Shown here: one piece after another, positions 31,764 through 40,943 of the stretch
Numbering within the stretch: position 1 is the stretch's first letter
How the letters are laid out: each line of letters begins with the position of its first letter
From: Veillonellaceae bacterium
GTDB lineage: Bacteria; Bacillota; Negativicutes; Veillonellales; Veillonellaceae
DNA length: 64,000 bases
Direction of reading: 5' to 3'
Assembly (NCBI GenBank): GCA_900766245.1
Contig: CAAFUR010000012.1
Location: 94,536-158,535, forward strand
Translations under genes and position numbers: made by a program
The notes under the pieces: model-generated
Told to the model about the DNA's origin: nothing
The model's database searches: none
The model's input: only the letters and a program-made list of their open reading frames with translations

Positions 31764-33036
31764 AAATGGTACGGTAGTTAACCCGGCAAAAGGACAACAT
31801 GAAGTAGCAGATATTCTTGTAGAAAATGGTGTAATTGCGGCGATTGGACAAAATTTACAAGCTGACCAAGCAGAAGTGTATGATGCAACAGGCTTAATCG
31901 TAGCACCAGGTTTGATTGACATTCATACGCATTTACGTGAACCAGGTCAAGAAGCAAAAGAAGACTTTCACAGTGGTACGCAAGCGGCAGCAGCAGGTGG
32001 ATTTACACGTGTTGTAACTATGGCAAATACAAATCCTGTTGTGGATAATGCTCCGCTAGTACGTGGATTGCGTAAACAAGCCGAATTGACAGGGGTTGTA
32101 AAAGTAGATTTTATGGGCGCTGTGTCTAAAGGCTTGCAGGGAAAAGAACTGGCAGAAATGGGTGATATGGCAGAAGCTGGTGTAGTAGGTTTCTCCGATG
32201 ACGGACATTATGTGGAAAGTGCAGCTTTCATGCGTCGTGCTTTAGAATATTCATCCATGTTTGGAAAAATGGTTGTGGACCATGCTGAAGAATGTAGTTT
32301 AACTTGCGAAGGTCATATGCATGAAGGCATTGTTTCTTATGAAATGGGTGTAAAAGGTCGTCCAGCTGTAGCAGAAGATCTAGCGGTAGCTCGTGATATT
32401 ATGCTAGCAGAAATGACTGGTGGACATATCCACATTGCTCACGTAAGTACAAAAAGTGCAGTAGACCAAGTACGCCGTGCAAAAGCACAAGGTGTAAAAG
32501 TAACGTGTGAAGTAACAAGTCAACATTTGGCTTTCACAGACGAATATTTGCGAGATTACAATGCAGATTTCAAAATGGCTCCGCCAATTCGTTCTGAAGA
32601 TCATCGTCAAGCGTTGTTAGAAGCGTTGCAAGATGGTACGATTGATGCCATAATTACGGACCATGCACCACATGCATACGAAGAAAAAGACGTAGAATTC
32701 TGCTGTGCAGCGAATGGTTTCACAGGATTGGAAACATCCTTTGCGGCAGTAGTTACCCATGTATTAAAAACAGGTATCCTCACAATTGATGAAATCATCA
32801 ATTTGATGAGTACAAAACCAGCTCAATTAATTGGAGTAGACGGTGGCGTGTTAGAAGTAGGTAAACCTGCAGATATTTCAGTGCTTTCCTTAGACGAAAC
32901 ATGGACTGTAGATAGAAACAAATTCTACACTCGTGGTAAATCATGCCCATTTGATGGTATGACAGTCACTGGTAAAGCAAAATTAACAGTAGTAGATGGA
33001 CAAATTGTAATGAAAGACGGGGTTGTAATCGGGTGA
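31747..33036 (+). CDS. pyrC: Dihydroorotase
   Basis: Cyclises carbamoyl aspartate to dihydroorotate. It has 429 residues, the class I amidohydrolase type. Metal ligands H60 and H62 lie in DIHTHLREPGQE, and AIITDHAPHAYEEK carries further conserved residues. GTG 31747 is chosen because GGAGGTG (31734-31740) lies 6 bases upstream; the GTG at 31738 is part of that site. It overlaps carA by GTGA. Confidence 0.95.
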   Translation: MSLLIKNGTVVNPAKGQHEVADILVENGVIAAIGQNLQADQAEVYDATGLIVAPGLIDIHTHLREPGQEAKEDFHSGTQAAAAGGFTRVVTMANTNPVVDNAPLVRGLRKQAELTGVVKVDFMGAVSKGLQGKELAEMGDMAEAGVVGFSDDGHYVESAAFMRRALEYSSMFGKMVVDHAEECSLTCEGHMHEGIVSYEMGVKGRPAVAEDLAVARDIMLAEMTGGHIHIAHVSTKSAVDQVRRAKAQGVKVTCEVTSQHLAFTDEYLRDYNADFKMAPPIRSEDHRQALLEALQDGTIDAIITDHAPHAYEEKDVEFCCAANGFTGLETSFAAVVTHVLKTGILTIDEIINLMSTKPAQLIGVDGGVLEVGKPADISVLSLDETWTVDRNKFYTRGKSCPFDGMTVTGKAKLTVVDGQIVMKDGVVIG

Positions 33037-34100
33037 CAGGAAAATTAGTATTAGAAAATGGAACTATCTTTGAGGGCACATTGCTGGGGGGCATGCCAAT
33101 CGTTGGCGAAGTAGTGTTTAATACAGGGATGACAGGATATCAAGAGATTTTAACAGATCCGTCATATGCAGATCAAATTATTACTTTAACGTACCCATTA
33201 GTAGGCAATTATGGTGTCACACGTGAGGTAGATCAATCTTCTAAGCCCTATTGCAAAGCCATGATTGTAGGAGAATTGTGTACGTTCCCTAGTAATTGGC
33301 AAAATGAGGGAACATTTGAAGAATATATGAGAAGCCATGGAATTCCATGCTTATACAATGTGGATACACGTGCCATTACACGTGCTATCCGCAGCCATGG
33401 CGTAATGAAAGGGGTTATTTGCCCAATAGATACACCACAAGAGAAAATCGATGCTTTATTAGCGCAACCACTAGCGACAGATCACATTATGCGTGTTACC
33501 ACAAAATGGGAAGGTCGCCGTGGTCAAGATACAGCTGAGTTTCATGTAGCTGTGTACGATTTTGGTGTGAAAGAAAATATTCTTCAATCCTTGGAAAACG
33601 AAGGGTGTCGATTGACAATTTTCCCAGCTCATACAAAAGCTGAAACAGTGATGGCTTGCAATCCTGACGGAATCTTCTTGTCTAATGGACCGGGAGACCC
33701 GAAAGACGTACCTGAAGTTGTTGAAGAAATAAAAAAATTAGTAGGCCAAAAACCTATTTTTGGTATTTGCATGGGACATCAATTGATTGCTCGTGCATTT
33801 GGTGGTGAAACGTATAAGTTGCGTTTTGGTCATCGTGGATCTAACCATCCAGTAAAAGATTTAGATACGAATCGTGTTCATATTACCTCTCAAAATCATG
33901 GTTATGCAGTTGATGAAGCAAGCCTAGAGGGTTCTGGATTGCGCGTATCCCATCGCAGTGTGAATGATGGTACTGTAGAAGGATTAGTGCATAATGAATT
34001 GCCGATTATGTCGGTACAATATCACCCAGAAGCATCTCCGGGGCCAACTGATAATGTATATTTGTTTGAACGTTTTAAAACATTGATGAGAAGAGGTTAA
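33033..34100 (+). CDS. carA: Carbamoyl-phosphate synthase small (glutaminase) subunit
   Basis: Supplies ammonia from glutamine to CarB. It is 355 residues with an N-terminal CPSase domain and a class I glutamine amidotransferase domain. The nucleophile is Cys246 in FGICMGHQ, and the His/Glu pair is in QYHPEASPGP. The GTG start overlaps the pyrC stop, and its stop overlaps the first ATG of carB. Confidence 0.95.
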   Translation: MTGKLVLENGTIFEGTLLGGMPIVGEVVFNTGMTGYQEILTDPSYADQIITLTYPLVGNYGVTREVDQSSKPYCKAMIVGELCTFPSNWQNEGTFEEYMRSHGIPCLYNVDTRAITRAIRSHGVMKGVICPIDTPQEKIDALLAQPLATDHIMRVTTKWEGRRGQDTAEFHVAVYDFGVKENILQSLENEGCRLTIFPAHTKAETVMACNPDGIFLSNGPGDPKDVPEVVEEIKKLVGQKPIFGICMGHQLIARAFGGETYKLRFGHRGSNHPVKDLDTNRVHITSQNHGYAVDEASLEGSGLRVSHRSVNDGTVEGLVHNELPIMSVQYHPEASPGPTDNVYLFERFKTLMRRG

Positions 34101-34102
34101 TG

Positions 34103-37100
34103 ATGGAAAAGAAAAAAGTTCTTGTAATTGGTTCTGGTCCAATTATTATCGGGCAGGCAGCTGAGTTTGATTATGCAGGCACACAGGCTTGTCAATCTCT
34201 TCGTGAAGAAGGTTATGAAGTTGTATTAGTGAACTCCAATCCGGCTACTATTATGACAGACCGTGATATTGCGGACCGCGTTTATATTGAGCCGATTTCT
34301 TTGGAGTTTGTTACAGAGATTATTCGTAAAGAACGCCCATATGGTGTGTTGGCTACATTAGGTGGACAAGTTGGCCTCAATATGGCGGTAGAACTCTCAG
34401 AGGCAGGAGTCCTTAAGGAGTATAATGTAAAATTATTAGGTACTACTTTAGAGGCTATTAAACAAGCGGAAGACCGTGAATTGTTTAAAGAGGCGATGAA
34501 ACGTATCAACCAACCTGTGCCAGAATCTGATATTTTCAGTGATGTGGCAGAAGCGGTAGAATTTGCTAATCGTATCGGATACCCTATCATCATCCGTCCT
34601 GCCTATACATTAGGTGGTACAGGTGGCGGTATTGCTCATAACGAAGAAGAAATGTACATGATTGCCCTTCGTGGCATCAAGCTTAGCCCGATCCATCAAA
34701 TTCTTGTAGAACGATCCGTAGCTGGTTGGAAAGAAGTAGAGTACGAAGTAATGCGTGACCGCGCAGATAACTGTATCATTGTATGTAATATGGAAAATAT
34801 TGACCCAGTAGGGGTACATACAGGTGATTCGGTGGTAGTGGCACCATCGCAAACCTTGAATGATATACAATACCAAATGTTGCGTACTGCCTCTGTCGAT
34901 ATCATTCGTTATCTTGAAATTGAAGGTGGCTGTAATGTGCAATATGCCTTGGACCCATACAGCAATCAATACTATGTTATTGAAGTAAATCCACGTGTAT
35001 CTCGATCCTCGGCATTGGCTTCCAAAGCGACAGGCTATCCAATTGCTAAGGTAGCAGCGAAGGTTGCCATCGGTATGACATTGGATGAAATTACCAATGC
35101 CGTTACAGGAGAAACAAAAGCGTGCTTTGAACCATCCTTGGACTATGTGGTAACAAAATTTCCTCGTTGGCCATTTGAAAAATTTAATTTGGCGGACCGT
35201 ACGTTGGGAACGCAAATGAAAGCCACTGGCGAAGTTATGGCTATCGATAGAACCTTAGAAGGTTCTCTATTAAAAGCCATTCGTTCTCTAGAGATCGGTT
35301 TAGACCATATTGAATTGAAAAAAATTGCTCATGAAACACCAGAGCAACTCATTGAACGTTTGCAATTAGTGGATGATGAACGTCTCTATGTCATCGCTCA
35401 AGCTCTTCGTGTGGGTATTAGTGTAGAAAAGATTTGCTACATTACAAAAATTAACTCTTTCTTCATCAATAAAATCAAAAACATCGTGATGGTGGAAAAA
35501 GATTTGGCTACTAATGGTGTAACAGAAGCAAATTTAAAAACTGCGAAGCGTTACTCTTTCCCAGACCAAGTCATTGCTAGATATGCAAATTGTAGTGCTG
35601 AAGAAGTGTTGGCAAAACGCAATGAATGGAATATTCATCCAACCTATAAATATGTAGATACCTGTGCCGCTGAATTTGAAGCACACACACCATACTACTA
35701 CAGTGCTTATGCGAAGGAAGATGAAGTAGTACCACGTGGTAAAAATAGTGTTATCGTTCTTGGTTCTGGCCCTATTCGTATCGGCCAAGGCGTAGAATTC
35801 GATTATTGCTCCGTTCATTCCTCTTGGGCATTGCGTAAAGCGGGCATGAAATCCATCATCATTAACAATAACCCAGAGACAGTGAGTACAGATTTTGATA
35901 CATCTGATAGCTTGTACTTTGAACCGTTGACAGTAGATGATGTGATGGAAATTATTCGCAAGGAGAACCCAGTAGGAGTTATCGCTCAGTTCGGTGGACA
36001 AACAGCAATTAACCTAGCGGGACCGTTGGCTGCACGAGGTGTAAACATTCTAGGTACATCTGTGGATAGCATCGATATGGCAGAAGACCGTGAACGTTTC
36101 GATGAATTGTTAGCAAAACTGGAAATTCCTCGTCCAGTAGGCGCTTTGGTAACTAGTGACGAAGAAGCCTTAGAAGCGGCAAAACGCTTGCAATATCCAT
36201 TGATTGTTCGTCCGTCTTATGTACTAGGTGGTCGTGCTATGGAAATCGTGTACAATGATCAAGAATTAGATCGTTACATGAAAGAAGCCGTAGTAGCATC
36301 GAAAGATCACCCAGTGTTAATCGACCGCTACATGGTAGGCATGGAAGTAGAAGTAGATGCTATCTCTGATGGTATCGATGTATGCATCCCTGGTATAATG
36401 GAACAAGTAGAACGTGCCGGCGTACACTCTGGTGACTCTATCGCCGTATATCCAGCACAACATTTATCTGAGGAATTGACAGAACAAATCGTAGATTACA
36501 CACGTCGCATCGCTAAAGGCCTTAATGTAAAAGGTGTGCTCAACATCCAATACATCGTGGTAAATGGTGAGCTTCATGTTATCGAAGTAAACCCACGTTC
36601 TAGCCGTACAGTGCCTTTCATCAGTAAAGTAACAGGTATCAACATGGTAGAATATGCGACACGGATTGCCTTAGGAGAAACCTTGGAAAGCTTGGGATTG
36701 ACAACGGGATTAGTGCCAGCTCGTCCACATGTGGCGGTGAAAGCACCAGTATTCTCCTTCTCTAAAATGGGCTTAGTAGAAATTGCCCTAGGACCAGAAA
36801 TGAAATCCACTGGGGAAGTAATGGGTATTGGTCGCACCTATGCAGATGCTTTATTCAAAGCCATCCATGGTGCAAATATGCGCATTCCAGATAAAGGTAA
36901 TATTTTGATGACTGTAGCAGACCGTGATAAAGAAGAAGCAGCTCGTTTAGCAAAAGGTTTCATCGATTTGGGATACCATATTATGGCTACTGGTGGTACA
37001 GGCCGTTACTTCACAGAACATGGCGTGGATTGCACTGTAGTAAATAAAATTTCTGAAGGTAATCCAAACTGCGCTGACTTCATTCGTGAAGGTAAGGTGG

Positions 37101-37300
37101 ACTTGATGTTGAATACATTAACCTATGGTAAAAAACCAGAGCGTGAAGGATTCCAATTGCGTCGTTTGGCTGTAGAAATGGGTGTACCATGCTTGACATC
37201 CTTGGATACAGCTCGTGAAGTGTTACATGTAGTGGCGAGTCGCGCTACTGCAGGTGATGTAATTACAGTAGATGCTGTTCAAGATTATGAAATGGAGTAA
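34103..37300 (+). CDS. carB: Carbamoyl-phosphate synthase large subunit
   Basis: 1065-residue enzyme that makes carbamoyl phosphate from bicarbonate, ammonia and two ATP. The two homologous ATP-grasp halves start with VLVIGSGPIIIGQAAEFDYA and VIVLGSGPIRIGQGVEFDYC. A C-terminal MGS-like allosteric domain (GGTGRYFTEHGV...) would bind UMP or other effectors. ATG 34103 has GAGG with 6-base spacing; ATG 34100 is also possible. Confidence 0.96.
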   Translation: MEKKKVLVIGSGPIIIGQAAEFDYAGTQACQSLREEGYEVVLVNSNPATIMTDRDIADRVYIEPISLEFVTEIIRKERPYGVLATLGGQVGLNMAVELSEAGVLKEYNVKLLGTTLEAIKQAEDRELFKEAMKRINQPVPESDIFSDVAEAVEFANRIGYPIIIRPAYTLGGTGGGIAHNEEEMYMIALRGIKLSPIHQILVERSVAGWKEVEYEVMRDRADNCIIVCNMENIDPVGVHTGDSVVVAPSQTLNDIQYQMLRTASVDIIRYLEIEGGCNVQYALDPYSNQYYVIEVNPRVSRSSALASKATGYPIAKVAAKVAIGMTLDEITNAVTGETKACFEPSLDYVVTKFPRWPFEKFNLADRTLGTQMKATGEVMAIDRTLEGSLLKAIRSLEIGLDHIELKKIAHETPEQLIERLQLVDDERLYVIAQALRVGISVEKICYITKINSFFINKIKNIVMVEKDLATNGVTEANLKTAKRYSFPDQVIARYANCSAEEVLAKRNEWNIHPTYKYVDTCAAEFEAHTPYYYSAYAKEDEVVPRGKNSVIVLGSGPIRIGQGVEFDYCSVHSSWALRKAGMKSIIINNNPETVSTDFDTSDSLYFEPLTVDDVMEIIRKENPVGVIAQFGGQTAINLAGPLAARGVNILGTSVDSIDMAEDRERFDELLAKLEIPRPVGALVTSDEEALEAAKRLQYPLIVRPSYVLGGRAMEIVYNDQELDRYMKEAVVASKDHPVLIDRYMVGMEVEVDAISDGIDVCIPGIMEQVERAGVHSGDSIAVYPAQHLSEELTEQIVDYTRRIAKGLNVKGVLNIQYIVVNGELHVIEVNPRSSRTVPFISKVTGINMVEYATRIALGETLESLGLTTGLVPARPHVAVKAPVFSFSKMGLVEIALGPEMKSTGEVMGIGRTYADALFKAIHGANMRIPDKGNILMTVADRDKEEAARLAKGFIDLGYHIMATGGTGRYFTEHGVDCTVVNKISEGNPNCADFIREGKVDLMLNTLTYGKKPEREGFQLRRLAVEMGVPCLTSLDTAREVLHVVASRATAGDVITVDAVQDYEME

Positions 37301-37306
37301 TCATAC

Positions 37307-38074
37307 ATGAGTGGATATGTAGAAATGGGTCGAGTGATTCATAACACCCAAATAGGTAGTGATGTATGGAGGATGTCCATATATGCACCGAAACAAGCAA
37401 AAGAGGCACAACTAGGACAGTTTTGTAATGTCCGCGTTACAGGGGGCACAGCTCCCTTGTTGCGCCGACCTATCAGCTATGCAGGATTTGATGCGAAAGC
37501 AGGCACTATCGACTTATTATATCGTGTGGTAGGTAAGGGCACTGAACTAATGACCAAACTAAAAGAGGGGGATACCTTAGATTGCTTGGGACCATTAGGT
37601 CAAGCGTTTACCACTGCAGACCGCATGTTACTCGTAGGTGGTGGTGTTGGAATTGCGCCCATGCTATGTATCGCTGATCGATTACAACCAGGCCAAGAGG
37701 CGCATGTGATATTAGGGTTCCGCAATGTAAGCGAATCTTTCTGGGCAGACTTGTTCAAAGATAGCCCCGTGACCGTTCATATCACCACAGATGATGGATC
37801 GTTAGGGACTAAAGGATATCCTACGACGGTGATGGAAACACTAATGAAAGAAGAACAGTTTGATGCAGTTTTGACATGTGGTCCTACACCGATGATGAAA
37901 GGTGTGGCTGCTGTAGCGCAACAAATGGAAGTGCCTTGCCAAGTGTCTTTAGAGGAACGCATGGGTTGTGGTACTGGCGGTTGCGTAGGCTGTGCTTGCC
38001 AAGGTAAAAGTGGTACACGGTATAAAGTATGTAAAGACGGTCCTGTATTCCCTGCTGAGGAGGTGTTTTACTAA
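37307..38074 (+). CDS. pyrK: Dihydroorotate dehydrogenase electron transfer subunit
   Basis: FAD and [2Fe-2S] subunit that passes electrons from PyrD to NAD+. It is 255 residues. RRPISYAG is the FAD-binding signature, and VGGGVGIAPMLCIAD is the nucleotide site. The cluster ligands are C221, C226, C229 and C242. It overlaps pyrD by one base (TAATG). Confidence 0.94.
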   Translation: MSGYVEMGRVIHNTQIGSDVWRMSIYAPKQAKEAQLGQFCNVRVTGGTAPLLRRPISYAGFDAKAGTIDLLYRVVGKGTELMTKLKEGDTLDCLGPLGQAFTTADRMLLVGGGVGIAPMLCIADRLQPGQEAHVILGFRNVSESFWADLFKDSPVTVHITTDDGSLGTKGYPTTVMETLMKEEQFDAVLTCGPTPMMKGVAAVAQQMEVPCQVSLEERMGCGTGGCVGCACQGKSGTRYKVCKDGPVFPAEEVFY

Positions 38075-39000
38075 TGGCTACTGTAGATCCTAAATTAGCA
38101 GTGAAGTTCTGTGGTATCTCCATGAAAAATCCTATCGTAGCAGCATCGGGTACCTTTGGGTTCGGATTGGAATACGATGGTTACTTAGACCTCAATACAG
38201 AGGTAGGCGCGATTTCTGTAAAAGGTTTAACACCTACCGCTCGACCTGGTAATGCTGGTGTACGTATCGCTGAAACACCATCTGGGGTGTTGAACTGTAT
38301 TGGATTAGAAAATCCTGGAGCAGAAGCATTTGTAGCAGATATATTGCCAAATTTAAAACAATATGATGTGCCAATTTTTGCCAATATCTCTGGTAACACA
38401 CTAGAAGAGTATGAATATATGGCAAAAACATTGACCGTCGAAGGTGTTGCAGCCTTAGAGGTCAATATTAGTTGTCCTAATGTAAAATGCGGAGGTATGG
38501 CATTTGGTGTGCAGGCGGAGAGTGCTGCAGCTGTATGTAAAGCCGTAAAAGCGCATACAGATTTGCCAGTGATTATGAAATTATCGCCCAATGTAACAGA
38601 CATCGTAGAGATTGCTCGTGCTGTAGAAGCGGCAGGTGCAGATGGTATTAGTATGATTAATACCCTATTAGGGATGTCTGTAGATCTACGGACTCGTAAA
38701 CCATTATTGGGGAATATCTATGGTGGTTTATCTGGTCCAGCTGTAAAACCAGTGGCATTGCGTTTAACACATCGGGTGGCACAAGCTATTGAAATCCCAA
38801 TCATGGGGGGCGGCGGTATTATGACTGGTGAAGATGCCTTAGAATTTATGCTAGTAGGAGCTGACATCGTGTCTGTGGGGACGGCAACGATGGTGGATCC
38901 ACGAGCTATTGGCATCATCGCTAGTGAAATGAGCGCTTATTGCGAAAGCCAACATATCGAACATGTATCGAACTTAGTTGGTGGCATTATTATGCCGTAA
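38074..39000 (+). CDS. pyrD: Dihydroorotate dehydrogenase catalytic subunit (class 1B)
   Basis: FMN enzyme that oxidises dihydroorotate to orotate in the cytoplasm. It is 308 residues. The active-site base is Cys134 in NISCPNVKCGG, marking class 1, and the adjacent pyrK makes it class 1B (NAD-linked). The operon ends here at a terminator, so pyrE and pyrF must be elsewhere. Confidence 0.95.
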   Translation: MATVDPKLAVKFCGISMKNPIVAASGTFGFGLEYDGYLDLNTEVGAISVKGLTPTARPGNAGVRIAETPSGVLNCIGLENPGAEAFVADILPNLKQYDVPIFANISGNTLEEYEYMAKTLTVEGVAALEVNISCPNVKCGGMAFGVQAESAAAVCKAVKAHTDLPVIMKLSPNVTDIVEIARAVEAAGADGISMINTLLGMSVDLRTRKPLLGNIYGGLSGPAVKPVALRLTHRVAQAIEIPIMGGGGIMTGEDALEFMLVGADIVSVGTATMVDPRAIGIIASEMSAYCESQHIEHVSNLVGGIIMP

Positions 39001-39029
39001 AAGAGAAGAGAATATTGAATGACACATAG

Positions 39030-39073
39030 AAAAGGACTGTTCCAGTGAAAGAGACACTGAGAACAGTCCTTTT
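39030..39073. terminator. Bidirectional terminator between pyrD and the minus-strand SHOCT gene
   Basis: AAAAGGACTGTTC (39030-39042) pairs with GAACAGTCCTTTT (39061-39073), with inner CAGTG/CACTG. The flanking A and T runs serve both directions. Confidence 0.92.
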
Positions 39074-39078
39074 AGTGT

Positions 39079-39648
39079 TTAGATTTTATTGAGTAATTCT
39101 TCTTTTTTCTGTTGAAACTCTTCGTCGGTAATGGCTCCCATATCAAGAAGTTCTTTTAATTGTTTGATACGAAGAATGGGGTCATCTTCTGTTGGTGTAG
39201 GAACAGATGTGCTAGCAGCATCATCTGAGGTGTCTTCAACTTCAATGGTAGCAGTTTCCACTGGAGGTCCTGCATCGATGGCGGCTTTCACAGCAGCTGT
39301 ATTAACCCATAAGCCACGTTGTTGTTGATCGTAATCGTAAGCCACGGCGCCACGAGATTCAATCCAAGCTTGTAAATTTTCATTGACTAAGTTGGTGAGA
39401 ACATCGAGGGTGGCGAGACAAGTATCCTTACCTTGAATGAGTAAGACACGATGGGTGCGACTCACCTCTTTGTTGTCAATATGGTCGATATCTGTATCGT
39501 AAAACTTCGCACGTGTACCATAACGACCACGATACGTAAAAAGACCTGTTTCTGTATTGTAAGTAATTTTAACTTGCAATGTATGACCGCCAGGGGCATA
39601 ACTTATGATATGGTCTGGAGTTTGAGTGAACCAATCGAAGAATCCCAT
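39079..39648 (-). CDS. SHOCT-domain protein of unknown function
   Basis: 189-residue cytoplasmic protein. The C-terminal 35 residues (PILRIKQLKELLDMGAITDE...) form a SHOCT domain, a short helical oligomerisation unit. A Thr/Asp/Glu/Ala/Pro-rich linker precedes it (about 128-153). The N-terminal part (GHTLQVKITYNTETGLFTYRG) looks beta-rich and PH-like. It lies 5 bases downstream of the DUF805 gene, so the two form a minus-strand operon. Confidence 0.75.
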   Translation of the reverse strand: MGFFDWFTQTPDHIISYAPGGHTLQVKITYNTETGLFTYRGRYGTRAKFYDTDIDHIDNKEVSRTHRVLLIQGKDTCLATLDVLTNLVNENLQAWIESRGAVAYDYDQQQRGLWVNTAAVKAAIDAGPPVETATIEVEDTSDDAASTSVPTPTEDDPILRIKQLKELLDMGAITDEEFQQKKEELLNKI

Positions 39649-39653
39649 AGTGA

Positions 39654-40166
39654 CTATCCTTTCTTACTTTTACTTGGCCAACGTGTAGGAGATCCGTAGC
39701 GGTTGTTTCCGGTAGAACCAGGGAAACAGGCTAGGAATCCATGAAGGATATAGACGATAATAAGATGTAAGATGTATATATTTTTTAATGGGATGTATAG
39801 ATTTGTACATAGAATATACATGCCCAACAAGATGCCGATAAAGCGACCAGGCAATCCAATGTCATTGAGACGACGGATGTATAAGGTATAGTAGAACGGT
39901 AACAATATAATATAACCGGCATAGGCTAATGCTTTAATGGCAAAATAAGCCGGCAAGATGACCACCACATTTAACAGTTGTTGGATAAACATATTAAAGA
40001 TATGCATGGTAGCAGATAAAAATAATATGCTTATGATAAATTGAAAGCGATTGATACGTCCAGATGTGCTTAGCACATGATGGCTGTATGGTTCAATCTT
40101 GAGTATAAGAAATAGGGAGATCAGGCCTACAAGGAATGAAATCCCCACATTAATTAGTATGTCCAT
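39654..40166 (-). CDS. DUF805 family membrane protein
   Basis: 170-residue inner-membrane protein with several hydrophobic helices. DUF805 marks are GRINRFQFI near the start, YIRRLNDIGLPG in the middle and CFPGSTGNNRYG at the end. The function is unknown. The start at 40166 is supported by AAGGAGG on the minus strand with a 6-base spacer. Confidence 0.8.
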   Translation of the reverse strand: MDILINVGISFLVGLISLFLILKIEPYSHHVLSTSGRINRFQFIISILFLSATMHIFNMFIQQLLNVVVILPAYFAIKALAYAGYIILLPFYYTLYIRRLNDIGLPGRFIGILLGMYILCTNLYIPLKNIYILHLIIVYILHGFLACFPGSTGNNRYGSPTRWPSKSKKG

Positions 40167-40331
40167 AAGGAACCTCCTTACATGCTATGAATAAGTATAG
40201 CATAGATTGAGATATCTGGCGAACTGTGGTGAAATGGAATGGTATTGAAAGCAATTCTTCATTGAAGTTTTAAAAATGTAGGGTACTATATAGAAAGTTA
40301 GTAGAAAAAAATAGGCAAAATAGCGGTTCAT

Positions 40332-40340
40332 TGGTATAAT
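40332..40340 (+). promoter_or_regulatory. Extended -10 promoter of the bamA-LPS region
   Basis: TGG followed by TATAAT (40335-40340), with no strong -35; this lies in the 247-base divergent gap between the DUF805 gene and the first envelope gene. Confidence 0.6.
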
Positions 40341-40413
40341 AGTAAAGATAGTAAAAAATTGGTTCACTTTTTTCTTTCTAACTACGATTATATAGTTATG
40401 AAAGGAGGAACGT

Positions 40414-40914
40414 ATGGAACCTGTAACAACACCTATGGAAAAACGCATTCGCATGGTTCGTGCTTGGTTAGATGCAGCAGCTACATCGTATGCTAACAAA
40501 GGAAGTGTGAAAGGAAACTTTCATCTCTTCTTGGCACAAGCAGAGATGAAGCAAATGAATGAAGGGAAACCTTCTATTGTGTCCTATGCACAACGAGCTG
40601 TCTTAGCACTCGTACTAGTAGGAATCATAGGAGCAACACATTGGTGGCTATCACAACATGAAACAGGGAATACGGCGCACACTCCTGTCATTGACACACA
40701 GGTGGAAGTACAGCCAAACAAGGTTAGTACTCCAATGGTTGTAAAAGAATCACCACCTGTAGAGCAAGTAGAAACAAAAGTAGTGGAAACCGTGGAAAAA
40801 CAGGAACATGTGGTGACTACGCGACCAACTGTGGAGGCAACACCAGAGCCCTCTATTAGTTCAAAAGACATGTTACATGCAGTGCAAACTGGTGGACGTA
40901 TTTTGCGAGATTAG
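40414..40914 (+). CDS. Unknown single-pass membrane protein upstream of bamA
   Basis: I do not recognise this 166-residue protein. A charged cytoplasmic start of about 50 residues is followed by one membrane helix (AVLALVLVGIIGATHWWL, about 65-82). A Val/Glu/Pro/Thr-rich periplasmic region ends in ISSKDMLHAVQTGGRILRD. The layout resembles a low-complexity spacer protein bridging toward the outer membrane. It has AAAGGAGG before the ATG and lies 29 bases from bamA, implying co-expression with it. Confidence 0.75.
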   Translation: MEPVTTPMEKRIRMVRAWLDAAATSYANKGSVKGNFHLFLAQAEMKQMNEGKPSIVSYAQRAVLALVLVGIIGATHWWLSQHETGNTAHTPVIDTQVEVQPNKVSTPMVVKESPPVEQVETKVVETVEKQEHVVTTRPTVEATPEPSISSKDMLHAVQTGGRILRD

Positions 40915-40943
40915 CACCTTTTATATTCTAAGGAGGAACATAT

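Noticed and set aside
34610..35215. 201-codon minus-strand ORF inside carB
   Set aside because: carB is intact and highly conserved in the other frame; the antisense ORF has no domain or ribosome site.
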